Shown one piece after another: positions 50,825 through 62,029 of a stretch of 64,000 bases of DNA. Both the position numbers and the translations under genes were made by a program. Positions within the stretch are counted from its first letter, which is position 1. The number at the start of each line of letters is the position of its first letter. The notes beneath the pieces were generated by a model. It saw nothing but the letters and a program-made list of their open reading frames with translations, did not search any database and was not told where the DNA came from. The stretch is from Xiphophorus maculatus. Its lineage: Eukaryota; Chordata; Actinopteri; Cyprinodontiformes; Poeciliidae. Location: NCBI RefSeq assembly GCF_002775205.1, contig NC_036447.1, positions 23,914,501 through 23,978,500 on the forward strand, given 5' to 3'.

Positions 50825-52831
50825 ATGGAAGATTGCATAGCGGACGTGGATTTACCAGCGGGTGCTAGTGCGCCATCTACTGCTGACAACCAGGACTTTC
50901 TGACCAGCAGTTGTGACACACAAACGGGCAAACGAGTGGTTAAACTTTCTGCTAAAGCATTTGCTGATCGGTTAGATCGATTGCAAGCTGGTAGAAAGGC
51001 TAAGCTAATTAAAGCTAGCAGTTTAAAGAAAAAGATACAAGAGTGGATGCAAAATGGTTTGGTTTCAGAAGTTCAAACGTCTCTTGATGGGTACATTGAC
51101 TTGTGTGTTGAAATAAGATGTATGCATGATTCATTAATGAATTTATTGCCGGTTGAGGAGAAAGAAAAACATGAAATATGGTTTAAAGCAAAAATGTTGT
51201 TCACTGATGAATTTGCTGAAAATGTGAAAAGGTGGGTTAAATCAAAAGAAAACGATGAACCTAAAAATGAAAGTGCTGGTCATTTAATTAGTGGGGCTGA
51301 TATTAATCATGGGTTGGATAACGATGATATTAGGCCTAATGATAGTGTTTCCAATGTGAGTAAACATTACAACAAAAGTGTTACCAGCAATCGGTCAAGT
51401 ACAACTTCCTCTGCACAAATAAAAGCTGCAGCAGAGCGAGCTGCACTGGTTGCAAGAATGGCTGTTTTGAAGGAACGTCATGCACTGGAGGAACAGGAGC
51501 AACTGATAAAAAGGAAAAAGGAACAGCTTGAGCTAGAAACTGAGCTAGCTGCGTCTACTGCAAAGTTGGCAGTTCTGCAGGCTTCTGATGAACAGTGTCT
51601 TTCCCGTGCACCAACTGACGGAATGAACTCTTATTTTGAAGGGGAAAAGAGGAAACTGACATCAGATAAAACTCTTAATGTCATGGCAAAGGATTACTAT
51701 CCTGCAGCATGTAAAGTAACGCAGCAAAGAAATGCAGTACCAACACAAACCAAACTGCAAACAATGGATGTGCGACCAAAACAGACTGAAATGAAAAGTT
51801 CTATGAGCAAGCAGTATTTTGATGCACATGATCAAATGGACTTACAAAAATCACATGTTTTGCAACATGATGTAACAACTGTTTGTGGAAATCAAACCAG
51901 ACAAAGGATAAATCATCAAACTGATCAAGTTCAAAATGGAGATGTTGTCACTATTATGCATAAGCAAAATGAAATAACTGCTGCACTTGTGCATCAACAG
52001 CGTCTACTGTCTTTACCACCACGAGACATTCCTGTGTTTGAAGGAGATCCATTTCAATATAAAGCTTTCATTAAAGCGTTTGAACAAGGAGTGGAAAACA
52101 AAGCCAGTAAAGCTGACTGTCTGTATTATTTGGAGCAGTTCACTGCAGGACAGCCTAAGGAACTGGTCCGCAGCTGCCAGCATATGGATCCTGAACGTGG
52201 CTACATTGTAGCAAAGGGTCTTCTGCAGGAACATTTTGGAAATGAATACAAAATAGTAACTGCTTATATAAACAAAGCTCTGAACTGGCCATCAATAAAA
52301 CCAGAGGACGTTAAAGCTCTACAAGCTTATGCTTTGTTTCTACGAGGATGTTGCAATGTGATGGAAGAACTTCATTATATGCAGGAGTTGGATATGCCAA
52401 GTAACATGAAAATGGTCATTTCTAAGCTGCCATACAAACTCAGAGAGAGATGGAGGGCTGTTGCTCATGATATTTTGGAGTCATACGACCACAGAGCTCA
52501 TTTTATTGATTTGGTTGTATTTCTGGAGAAACATGTGAGGATCTTGTCTGATCCAATTTTTGGTGACATTGAAGTGTATGCACCACAACATACAGCTGGC
52601 CTGAGGTCTTCCAGCAGCTTCAAGCTACAGTCAAGAATCAGAAGTAAAGGGAGTAGTTTTGCTACCACAGCAACATCAGTGGATTACTCTGAAGATGGAT
52701 CAAAGACACAAAGGCCATACTGTCATTGTTGTTCATGTGCTCACTTTATGGATAAATGCCAACAGTTTAAAAAAAAAAAAAAAAGGCATGGTGCGATCTG
52801 TAAAACTGCAGACAAAGAACAATATTATTGA
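50825..52831 (+). CDS. gag-like ORF of the BEL/Pao-like element (fossil)
   Basis: A 668-codon frame fills most of the interior. Residues about 195-255 are rich in Ala, Glu, Lys and Leu and should form a coiled coil. Residues about 397-580 (starting LPPRDIPVFEGDP) resemble the DUF1759-type gag region of BEL/Pao elements. Near the end is a Cys/His cluster (YCHCCSCAHFMDKCQQF) like a zinc knuckle, followed by a lysine run. In family members gag binds RNA and assembles particles. No polymerase domain follows, so the product alone could not copy the element. There is no sign of a host role, and transcription from the LTR is unknown. Confidence 0.75.
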   Translation: MEDCIADVDLPAGASAPSTADNQDFLTSSCDTQTGKRVVKLSAKAFADRLDRLQAGRKAKLIKASSLKKKIQEWMQNGLVSEVQTSLDGYIDLCVEIRCMHDSLMNLLPVEEKEKHEIWFKAKMLFTDEFAENVKRWVKSKENDEPKNESAGHLISGADINHGLDNDDIRPNDSVSNVSKHYNKSVTSNRSSTTSSAQIKAAAERAALVARMAVLKERHALEEQEQLIKRKKEQLELETELAASTAKLAVLQASDEQCLSRAPTDGMNSYFEGEKRKLTSDKTLNVMAKDYYPAACKVTQQRNAVPTQTKLQTMDVRPKQTEMKSSMSKQYFDAHDQMDLQKSHVLQHDVTTVCGNQTRQRINHQTDQVQNGDVVTIMHKQNEITAALVHQQRLLSLPPRDIPVFEGDPFQYKAFIKAFEQGVENKASKADCLYYLEQFTAGQPKELVRSCQHMDPERGYIVAKGLLQEHFGNEYKIVTAYINKALNWPSIKPEDVKALQAYALFLRGCCNVMEELHYMQELDMPSNMKMVISKLPYKLRERWRAVAHDILESYDHRAHFIDLVVFLEKHVRILSDPIFGDIEVYAPQHTAGLRSSSSFKLQSRIRSKGSSFATTATSVDYSEDGSKTQRPYCHCCSCAHFMDKCQQFKKKKKRHGAICKTADKEQYY

Positions 52832-52952
52832 AAGACCTGTTACCAAACTTTGTTTGATACAAGGGGTGTAAATCAACAGATATGTATTCACTTGCTCCTA
52901 TTGTTATTGTATAATTGTTATGTATGCCTGCCATAACAATTAGGGGCCGGTG

Positions 52953-53381
52953 TGTAGGAGCAGATTATGCATTTCTGTATTCTAAATGGTTTGGGTCACA
53001 TGATCTGTCAGCTGTCTATTTAGGTAGCATGCGGTGTTGATGAAGACAGGTGTGTTCCACCCGAAAGGGGGAAACAATTTTTGACCGCAACACAACACAA
53101 CGCAACACAACGCAACGCAATATTAACGTGACGCAATGCTATTGAATTAACGCTGTGTGAATCGCTGGAACTATGTTAGAGGTGTTATTGACAACATGTT
53201 AGAGGAATGACTTGTTGTACAAAGGAAATAAGATAATGATTGCCGAGTCATGGAAATAAATGGATTATCTGGACTAACATCAAGGACGGCTCTCATTTCA
53301 ATCAGCGCACAAGTGATCGGCGTGTCAACTTTACCCCGGTGTACCACCTCAGGGGCTTAAAGCTTTGGCTTAGCCTCTACA
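52953..53381 (+). repeat. 3' LTR of the BEL/Pao-like element
   Basis: This 429-bp repeat is nearly identical to the 5' LTR. The sequence just before it (AGGGGCCGG) may be what remains of a polypurine tract. Confidence 0.92.
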
Positions 53382-53386
53382 CTACT

Positions 53387-54106
53387 CCTTAACCCTAAAC
53401 AAGAACGAGTTGCTAATCTGGAAAAGAAAATCCAAACTCTAGGAGAATTTTGTGATTTTTTTGGGGGGGCTACATGACTAGAGTGAGAAGATGTCAACAC
53501 ACTGCTTCACATTTCTTCTGTCATCTTAGCAGTCACTAGTTAGGCTAGCGTTTTCCTTTTTTAACTAAATTGAACTTTCACCCCCCCCACACATTTTATT
53601 GCATAATGGTATATGTTTATAGAAAGATTACAACAAATTATGGTTTTTAAGAGAAACCAAGGACTCTAAAAGAAAGTTAATTTATACTAATGAGCACCAA
53701 CTGTTTTTATGATGTTACTATTTTACAGGCAAAGCAGATTTTAATGCATTGACTGACTTCTATGGACTAATTTTGATTTGTCACTCACACTGCTTACAGA
53801 AAACAAGCAACCACATGAAAACAAAATCTGCTTTTTTTAAAAAACACGAGGACCACTCAGATCATACTCCCTTAATCTTTACTCCAAACGAAAGTTACGT
53901 ACGATCATCAGTGATAGGAAACATAACTTTCAACATAACATAACAGATATTCTGCTGTCGCTGACAAGTCCAAATAAAAGGAAGCTTGTCAAACAACATG
54001 GCAGCACTCTAAGCTAGAGAAAGAGAAGTGTGTTTGTGAAAACCCCACCAGATGTTCCAGAAGATATTGTCAGATTAAAGATGAATTAGCTTTTAACAAC
54101 ATTGTT
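53387..54106. other. Intergenic with a diverged copy of the 222-bp repeat
   Basis: No gene is present. The block at 53850-53925 (ACCACTCAGATCATACTCCC, then ACGATCATCAGTGATAGGAA) is a diverged relative of the repeat at 54107 and 55621. Confidence 0.45.
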
Positions 54107-54329
54107 AACCACTCTGACCATATTCCCTTCCTCCTCACTCCACAAAGGAAGTGAAGAACGATCATCAATGATAGAAAACGTATGAAATTAATCATTATTC
54201 TCTATCCGCTTCACGCTCAGAAGGGAATATCACGACTCTTCATCGTGGTTAGCGAGACCATACAAATTAGAATCACATTTCTCAAGTCAAAAACTATAAA
54301 AATGATCCCTGAAAGTATAGTCTTAACGA
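54107..54329. repeat. 222-bp direct repeat, copy 1
   Basis: It starts AACCACTCTGACCATATTCC and ends AGTATAGTCTTAACGA. It is near-identical to 55621-55842, 1.3 kb away. Both edges are abrupt. It has no TG/CA ends and no clear target duplication, so it is not evidently an LTR. Confidence 0.9.
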
Positions 54330-54471
54330 GTTATTGCAAAACCACAGCATGTGTTTTCCTGGACACCCATCCTCAGTAAGGGTATTCTGGTATCCACTAG
54401 TCCCAGTCACGTCACTGCATCTAATCAAACTGATTTTTCCAAGATGGCTGAAGTCGAGGAACACGCTATAG

Positions 54472-55475
54472 CAGGGGTGTCAAACTCCAGTCCTCAAGGG
54501 CTGGAGTCATAAGGTTTTTAGATGTGCCACAGCTACAAAACACTGGAATGAAATGGCTTAATTGCCTCCTCCTTGTGTAGATCAGTTCTCCAGAACCATG
54601 CTAATGATCTAATTATTATATTCAGGTGGTGCAGCAGAGGCACATCTAAAAGTTGCAGGACAGCGGCCCTTAATCATTTGAAATAACAGTTTATTGAAGA
54701 AAGTTTGGCGAGAGAAACGATTCTATCAGTGGTGGATAGTTGGGGGGTTTTTTTGCATGAAAAACATGAAGTGCCCAGAAACAACAGTAACAAAAAGTGT
54801 GGCAACACAAGTTCATTTTTATATTTGGAAAACCCTTTATAGAAAAAAAAGGCAAAATGTTAATGTGGAAAATACCCTAAAAATTTCAGAATATTTGTAA
54901 ATCACAGAAGTGTCAGTGTAAACAGAATTTGTGTGACTTTCTTCTACGAACTATTGTGTTTTAGGCAATATTGTGTATTTGTAATCCTTGCTTTAATTGT
55001 CAATTGTTTAGGGTTAATTGTCATTGTAATTTTGCAAAGGACTAATTAAAATCTATAATTAGTCCTTTTTTAAAGAAATTGGATCTGTTTAATGCTTCAG
55101 ATTATTACTACCGTCATCACAGGTGTTTTAATTCTATTAGAAATTGGAGAACTTATTAGATTTTCTTCAATTATCTTTGTAAACGCATTGATATTGCACA
55201 CAGTATTTCATCCTGGAAAAATAATAAAATTCTCATTTACTGCCATAAATAAGTGGAAATATTTCCAAATTAATACCACAAACACTTTGATTTTTACATC
55301 TCGATTTGGTTTTTATCGCAAAAATTCACAAAAAGAATTAGGAAATCCTGGAGGGACTGAAAATATGTTCAATAATATTGAATTTTAACAGTCAATACAT
55401 TCTGGCACAACCGGCCCTTTAAGAGCATTCATGATCTTGATTTGGCCCAAAACAAAAATGAGTTTGACACCCCTG
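54472..55475. mobile_element. hAT-like DNA transposon relic with 16-bp terminal inverted repeats
   Basis: The left end CAGGGGTGTCAAACTC and the right end GAGTTTGACACCCCTG are perfect inverse complements. CAGGGGTGTCAAACT is a common hAT-type terminus in fish. No 8-bp target duplication was found at the borders, and no transposase frame is recognisable inside. It lies between the two 222-bp repeats. Confidence 0.65.
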
Positions 55476-55620
55476 ATCCAGGTAATTACTTTCAGCATTA
55501 CCTCTTTGCTATACATAATGAGGATTTTGAGAACGCTGTGTTTAAATTTAAAACAATAAGAACTTGTTATATTGGGACTAGATGCAAAGATTTATTTATG
55601 TTCATTTTAACAAAAATGAA

Positions 55621-55842
55621 AACCACTCTGACCATATTCCCTTCCTCATCACTCCCCAAGGAAGTGAAGAACGATCATCAATGATAGAAAACGTATGAAA
55701 TTAATCATTATTCTCTATCCGCTTCACGCTCAGAAGGGAATATCACGACTCTTCATCGTGGTTAGCGAGACCATACAGATTTGAATCACATTTCTCAAGT
55801 CAAAAACTATAGAAATGATCCCTGAAAGTATAGTCTTAACGA
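55621..55842. repeat. 222-bp direct repeat, copy 2
   Basis: Same sequence as 54107-54329 with only a few differences. The similarity stops at the same word, CTTAACGA. Confidence 0.9.
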
Positions 55843-57870
55843 ACAACAGGAACGACTCAGTATTTCAGTTCCGGGGCCCTCGCTCTCATTCACGGTGCAA
55901 TGACACTGAGACAAACACTCAACACGGCGAGTAAATAGTAATGAGTTTACTCTGATGAAACGGCAGAGCGCCGACGTTTAAAATGTTTCCAAACAAGGTT
56001 TTTAACTTATATTCTGATTCCTAAATACCCAGAATGCATTGAGGGTGCTCTGACGTGTCCATCAGAGTGACCCTCGTGTACACGAGCCGGCTTATTTCCT
56101 AAACAGCACTTTAACATATTGACGAATCACTGCAGTGACATTGACTCGTGGGGTGCTCAGTACGACAAAATAAACAATTGTATTATTGAGTGTCGACAAA
56201 ATTCCGCAAGTGGAATAAACACGACGAGGTACGACCTTTAATATTCCGGGCACAACACGGTACAACAAAAAGCGTTCCGCTCACTACAATAATCAAATAT
56301 CTAAGAACACTTGGCCATACTGCATAGTTTACTGACTCTTACTGATAAGAGATGTACAAAAAAAGAAAATAATCAAATTCCAATTAAAAAACTTTGTTTT
56401 GACTCAATATTTAATCTGTCGCAAGTCTTGTATATTTACCCGCAGGGAGACTATTATTGCACACGGGGGCAGCATTTCACACTTTAGAGCCAAGCTCTAC
56501 ACGTTTTACTGCTCAATAGAATGATTATGTTACAAATATAACCAGTTTTATGAAACAATTAAAAGTGATTTGAGAACATTTAATTTTTTGTGAGGACACA
56601 AAAACTGACCCTGTCACACAAACACATGACAAATCATATAAAGCAATGCATTTTCACTATATATCCAGTTAAAACTTGCTAGCACTAGATAAGACAAGCT
56701 AAAGCTATTGCTAGCTTAATTAACATCGTCATTTCCAAATACTGCAAGAATTCCTCTGCCTCAGGTCTTTCATTTTATTTAGAGCCGTAAACTTACCAAC
56801 GTGGTCCTCCTCTGTAGTTTTCTTTTTTGAACATGTAAAGTTATTTATTTATAAAAAATATTAAAACTCCGGCTGTTGCAGAGTACCCAATGAAGCCCTT
56901 TTCTCTGCGCATGCCCAGTAAACACCGCGTTCTCTTAAAAAATTTATTCATGAGTGAAAATTAATTCACTAAAATACATGAATCCGAGAAATACACGACT
57001 ATTGCGGTGTGAGAATTATCATCATTCTCTTAATTACATTTTCTTATAGCTTTACAAGAAATATACAAAACAAAATGGAAAAAAAAAAACATTACAATGG
57101 TGAAACCTCTCCATAAGTTTGCCTTTTTCTTCTGTTTTTAAAGGATATTTTTCAGATGCAATGATGAATGTTCAGAAGGCATCTGTCAAAACTCAAATAT
57201 TGTCAAATCCAGACCAAATATACAACAAATTCAGTTGTAGCAAATTGACAATTGGGAACTTTCCAGCATACTAGTCCAACTAAAACTTCATAAGGCAGTG
57301 AAAAGATTGAATGATTATAAGACATGATTGTTATAATGAAAATAATTAAAACATTTTAAATACAGCTATTTAATTCTTCATTGTTAGTCCTGTGCGTGTT
57401 TGAAATTTTAATTTCAAACGTTAAATTCGACATGCTTATGACATTTTACATACATTATATCTTGTATTTATTCATTCTTGTGCTCTTTAAGTTAATAACC
57501 AGTTTACAGGAATTAACCGAAATCGGTCAAAAATTATAAAAAATAAACTGTGACATTGATTTAGCATATAAACAAGTTGAAATTTTGTTACAGTTAAGCA
57601 TTGAAATTAGAAACAATAATTTTAATTTAAAAACAGTGAAAATAGTCAACCCTAATGCATATCATATTTGTTGTTACATTCTGTGTGACAGAATTGGCAT
57701 AGGTAAAAAAAAAACAAAAAACAATAGAATCTTCATTGTTCATTTTCCAGTCAATGCAGTCATGCTTGTGATTATTAGAAGCTGGATTAGAGATCCGTAT
57801 TTGAAACGAGAAAGCTGCTCAATCAGGTTCCTAATAAATCAAAAGTCTGAGTACATTTAGAGTTATTCCT
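55843..57870. other. Intergenic downstream of micu3
   Basis: No gene is supported. A somewhat GC-richer patch (55850-56110) and a stretch rich in ACGACAAAAT-like words (56160-56290) are unexplained. The rest is AT-rich and could include a long micu3 3' UTR. Confidence 0.4.
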
Positions 57871-57874
57871 TCCT

Positions 57875-57973
57875 TTAAGGCCTCTCCTTATACGTCCTCC
57901 ATAGCTGGTGTTCTTGTCTCCGGGCCTCAGAGCGAACACAGCTGGAGAAGGAGGTGTAGTGCTGGCCCTTCAC
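57875..57973 (-). CDS. micu3: Possible alternative terminal coding exon of micu3
   Basis: On the minus strand a pyrimidine-rich acceptor (GTGTGCACCAG) is followed in phase 0 by 32 codons and a stop. Phase 0 is what the exon ending at 58822 requires. The product contains YTSFSSCVRSEA, like SSFRSCLKKEL of the regular last exon 230 bp upstream, which suggests an old exon duplication. It would replace the regular tail with a longer basic, aromatic one. It could also be chance sequence in the 3' UTR. No transcript evidence is available here. Confidence 0.4.
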   Translation of the reverse strand: MKGQHYTSFSSCVRSEARRQEHQLWRTYKERP

Positions 57974-58132
57974 CTGGTGCACACAAAGCAATGAGAAGAC
58001 GTTCAATTCAACACGTTAGGATTTGTTTTTTTGTATATTTCTCCACTACTCAAAGGAAACACGGAGAATCAAACCAACAAACAATCCATATTCAATAAAT
58101 GTCTTAATTATCGTTGTAGTTGTTAGTGGTAC

Positions 58133-58407
58133 TTATCTGATTGCCAGCTCCTTCTTCAGACATGACCTAAAAGAGGAGGCTCTCTCCACCGACTTATAGC
58201 CCTGAGATGCCAGTAGAGGCCATCATGAGAAACGAGGAAGGCAGGGAAAAGGAAAGAAATAACTTTTGTTAAAAAGTAGGGACAAGACCAAGGAAATTAC
58301 ATCTGAGTCAAGAAAATCTGGTATTCAAAGACAGCAGTCGGAAATAAGGAGAATAAAATACGCAGGAAGTCCATGTTTAAAAAAATAAAGACCCAAGACA
58401 GAAAGAC

Positions 58408-58465
<58 letters not shown>

Positions 58466-61400
58466 CACAAAAAGCAGTTCTGATTATTAACAGCTAAGAT
58501 CTGAATAACCCCTTAGCATGACTTTGAACTATTGTAGTTTTTAAAAATTGCCACTTGGTGGCAGTATAGCACCAGAGATATCATAAATCCCTTTCAGGTA
58601 TCCCAGGACAGTTTTCACTGATTATATTATCTCAGATCAGTGTAGAATGCTCTAGTGAAGACAATGAATGCTAATCCCGAACTGTAAATAAAGGTATATA
58701 TTTCTAAGAGGAAGACATCTGCCATTTTTTCATAATTTTTGTTGATGCTAACACTTTTAACAGGGATATTTGTACTTTCAGTAATTAAGTGCATTTTCTC
58801 AGGAAGTTGCACGCTCCTCACCCTGGCTCCCCGGTGAAGCCTGTCCTTCATGATGCCGATGAACTCCTTGTAGGACAGCTGGTCATCGTGGTCAACATCA
58901 AAGATCTTAAAGATGGTGTTCACCAGGTGACGTGTCAGCTTGAGTCCCGTGGCTACGTACACTGCCCTTGCAAACTCATCTAGCGGGAAAATACAAAGAC
59001 GTCTGGCATTCACACAAAAACCAGGAGACAGAACAGCAACAATTAGCGCCTGCAGCTTCAAGCCTGGTCGGGTTCTCACTACCTTGTCCGATGGAACGTG
59101 ACGCGAAGTTGTACATCTGCATGGCAATGGCGAAGTCTTCAAGGTTGTTGAGGAACTGGAAGAATGACCTGAACTCATCGAAGGTGATGCCCTGAAAAAG
59201 AGAAACTAGGTGAGAATCTACCAGATAAAGTGGGGAAGTAATGAAGACTTATCATTGTCCTGAGCAAAGTACTTCAAATTGGGGGAGTAATGAGCAGTTT
59301 CGATTGATGTTCACCATGCTAAATGGGTCGTGTGTGAACATAGCATTCCTTATCATGCATCCACTTGTCTCATATTGAAATGAAATCAAAAACATATATT
59401 GCTGCATTTTTATATTATTCCATAAATGAGAGAAACTGAGATGCACTATGAATGTTAGAGATAAAGTCGCATTCAAAATAATAGCAACTCAACATCACCA
59501 CTCAGACCCAACAGTCGAGACATGCATGGTATTGATTGGACGTAACTGAATCTTTAATTAATATGTTTAAAATAATAGCAGTGTGGCATCCAATTAGTAC
59601 AAAACATGTGCCATACTGGTGACAGCAAATGCTGTAAATGCTGATTATGATGCATTTTTCTCTAGACTCTAAGATGTGTCACTCCAGATGAGTTTGAGAA
59701 GAACTGTCATTTTATTAAAAGGTTGAGTGGAAAGGGGGAAAGAAAGCTGCTCAGCTAAACTGATCTCAAAACGCTTAAAAATGGAAACAGAGAAACTACA
59801 ATTTAAATTGATAGAAGAATATTCAGATGCCAAAGATGGTTGGGCCAAAACCGAGCGGTTGACACGCAGTCACTCGGTTTCAGGACGTTAATTTTTGCAC
59901 ACACGCTTCACGTTTGTGACACACGTGGTTTACAATAGCTTAGCAAACACAGCAATAATGGGAGAGAGGCTCGATTATTACCAGTTCACAAGTACGGAGG
60001 AGGAGGAAACGATGATTGACGAACTGCAACATCTCATTTTATTTGCCATGTTATCGTAAAAGAAGAGAAGGTGTAGTTGGGACGATTGCCCACTGCATTA
60101 ACTGCGACAATAAGAGCCGATTTTGACCGTGTGGCCACTGAGCGTCTCCCATGGTGACCAAAGAAAAAATACAATTTCCTGTGAGTATTGAACAAATGAG
60201 AAGATTCATATGTAAAGCCAAACTGTCAGTAGGAAACACCTAGAACGTACCATTGTTGAAAAAATAACAGCGGTTACAACTTACCAAAAGAACACACCGA
60301 CTGTGTATGTTCAAAATGCTAACAGAGCAGCATTTTGAATCCTCAACTCAAACTCAAAGTACTCTCTGACACATCGTGGCTCGGGTATCATATGGTGTCT
60401 AATTATCGGATAACAGGGATCTTCGACCTGTCTGAACACCGTTTTACTTGAGAGGACCATGCTGCTGAATCTGGAGGAGGAAATGCTGTTGAAGTGCGTC
60501 TCAAGAAGAAAACTAGGTTAAAAATCAATTATTTTCACTTCCAGTAGAAAAGTAACAAAACCGATATGTTTTTCTTAATTTCATGTTTTGATATTTGGAA
60601 AAGAACTTGCAGTGTTCCCAAGGTGTAATCATGTTTGGAAATAAAAGCTGCTGATGACAGTTTGGAAATTTACACGCTGCTCTTATTTTGAACACACACA
60701 AAAAAAGGACATTTATTTCCAAACAAGGACAAGGAATTTCATCAAATAAATGTCTCAAACTTGTAAAAAGAAAAAAAAAGAAAGTTCATAAGGGTTGCAT
60801 AACATACCTTGTGCTGCTAATTAAAAGCAAAATTGTGAACAGGAATATTCATTTAACCTAATAAAATAAATTTGAAATAAAAAACCTAAACACGACCAAA
60901 TAGCAATCAAATGAAGACAAACACAAGACAGCGGTAAAATAACTAAAATGTAGCAAGGAAACAAGTGACAGATTGTGGCTGCAGGTTGCGTTTTTTTATG
61001 AGGCAGAAACAAACCTCCTGCTTCTTCCACAGCATGAAAGAGAGGAGGGACAGAAATAGAGTTGGGTTGCAGATAGACACAAGGAAGATGAGCCAAAGCA
61101 TAGCTAGCCTTCGCTTGACGGACAGATGCACAGACAGACAAACAATCGCGTGTGGCTGAAAGCCCTATTAAAAGTGTGTTTGTGTGGGTCTTTGTGTGAG
61201 GTCAAGTGAAGGGAAGAAGCGCTGAAGTGTTGAGAGCATCAACAGCCCTAGGCGGACACCACACTGGGAAAATACGGGCTGTGTGAATTGCCTGGAAGGC
61301 AGCAGCACCAGTACAGAGGGAAAAAAGAAACGTATCTAATGATATGCGGAAAAGAATAAACGCTGAATGCTCTCAAGGTATTCTTCGTTTACGTGTGCGT

Positions 61401-61760
61401 TGCACCTTTTCGTCCGGAATACACTGGCGGACGTTCTCCATGTACGCGCTGATGTTTTCAACGTTGGTAAAGCGCAGCAGGATTTTGGCGAAGTCTTCCT
61501 CGCTAATTGTGGTCATTCCTTTGGAATAGGTCAGAAACTCAATTTCCAACACCTCAGTCTGGAGGTTATCCATAAACCTGCCAAGCAGAAAGGAATAGAT
61601 GGTGAGGAAGAGGGAGGTGGGGGGAGAAAAGAGACATTTACCATGTAGTCAGCATGACCAGGTACCTGTAGAAGTCATCAAAGGTGAGCTCTGCTTTTCC
61701 CTTCTTTCCAAAGAAGTGGACCAGTATGGTGGTGTCAATGGTGATGCTCTCATCCGAGCG
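58133..61760 (-). CDS. micu3: Mitochondrial calcium uptake family member 3, 3' half (partial at the right edge)
   Basis: Five exons on the minus strand are 61666-61760, 61406-61577, 59083-59191, 58822-58979 and 58133-58201. All are GT-AG and in phase: the last 200 aa. Recognisable stretches are LVHFFGKKGKAELTF, FMDNLQTEVLEIEFL, ISEEDFAKILLRFTNVEN, GITFDEFRSFFQFLNNLED and the C-terminal EF-hand loop DVDHDDQLSYKE, with Asp at 1, 3 and 5 and Glu at 12, followed by FIGIMKDRLHRG. These fit MICU3 better than MICU1 or MICU2. The end SCLKKELAIR matches the human tail SCLKKELHSR. MICU3 sits in the mitochondrial intermembrane space, pairs with MICU1 and enhances calcium entry through the MCU uniporter, mainly in neurons. 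The N-terminal half, with the first EF-hand and targeting signal, lies beyond 64000. Confidence 0.93.
58408..58465. repeat. (GAAA)n microsatellite
   Basis: About 14 GAAA units lie in the last micu3 intron. Confidence 0.95.
59200..61400. other. micu3 intron with probable transposon debris
   Basis: No exon is supported. The words AAAATAATAGCA (near 59476 and 59569) mark what looks like one end of a dispersed DNA element, and 59700-60500 has transposon-like texture without a frame. The element was not classified. Confidence 0.35.
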
Positions 61761-62029
61761 CTATCAGAGACAGAGGAAGAGAAACCGGATCATAAAGGAT
61801 GCTGGTTTGGAGGAGAGAAAAAAAGCAGAGGAAAGGGGACGAGTCCTTCAAGGATCCAGGCTGGGTACGGCTTAGGCAGACGAGCAGGAGCCAGAATGTT
61901 GCTGCATGAATGCATGACATGCACCGGATGAACATAAACACAGCTTCACCTCAGATATCGGCTAAAATCATTAACAGCCATCAAATATATCAAACAAACC
62001 AGTCTAGGCTGCAAAACAGGCTGCTTTGC

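Larger units (their letters stand above)
50006..53381 (+). mobile_element. BEL/Pao-like LTR retrotransposon, gag-only, young
   Basis: Two direct LTRs (50006-50439 and 52953-53381) begin TGTAG and end CTACA. The element is flanked by a 5-bp target-site duplication CTACT (50001-50005 and 53382-53386), the size expected for BEL/Pao. By eye the LTRs are about 99% identical apart from a small length difference in a CAACACAACG-type repeat, so the insertion is recent. The interior (2.5 kb) holds one gag-like frame. No protease, reverse transcriptase, RNase H or integrase region was recognised, so it is a non-autonomous fossil that would have depended on a related element. Confidence 0.85.

Noticed and set aside
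54107-55842. The two 222-bp repeats as LTRs of a second retroelement
   Set aside because: They lack TG...CA ends and target duplications, and nothing retroelement-like lies between them.
58408-58465. Regular repeat array as a CRISPR candidate
   Set aside because: It is an uninterrupted tetranucleotide microsatellite without spacers. No array with spacers is present anywhere in this eukaryotic window.
58627-59178. Single 183-codon minus-strand frame
   Set aside because: It reads through introns of micu3. Only the part in exon 58822-58979 is real coding sequence, and the splice sites on both sides are good.
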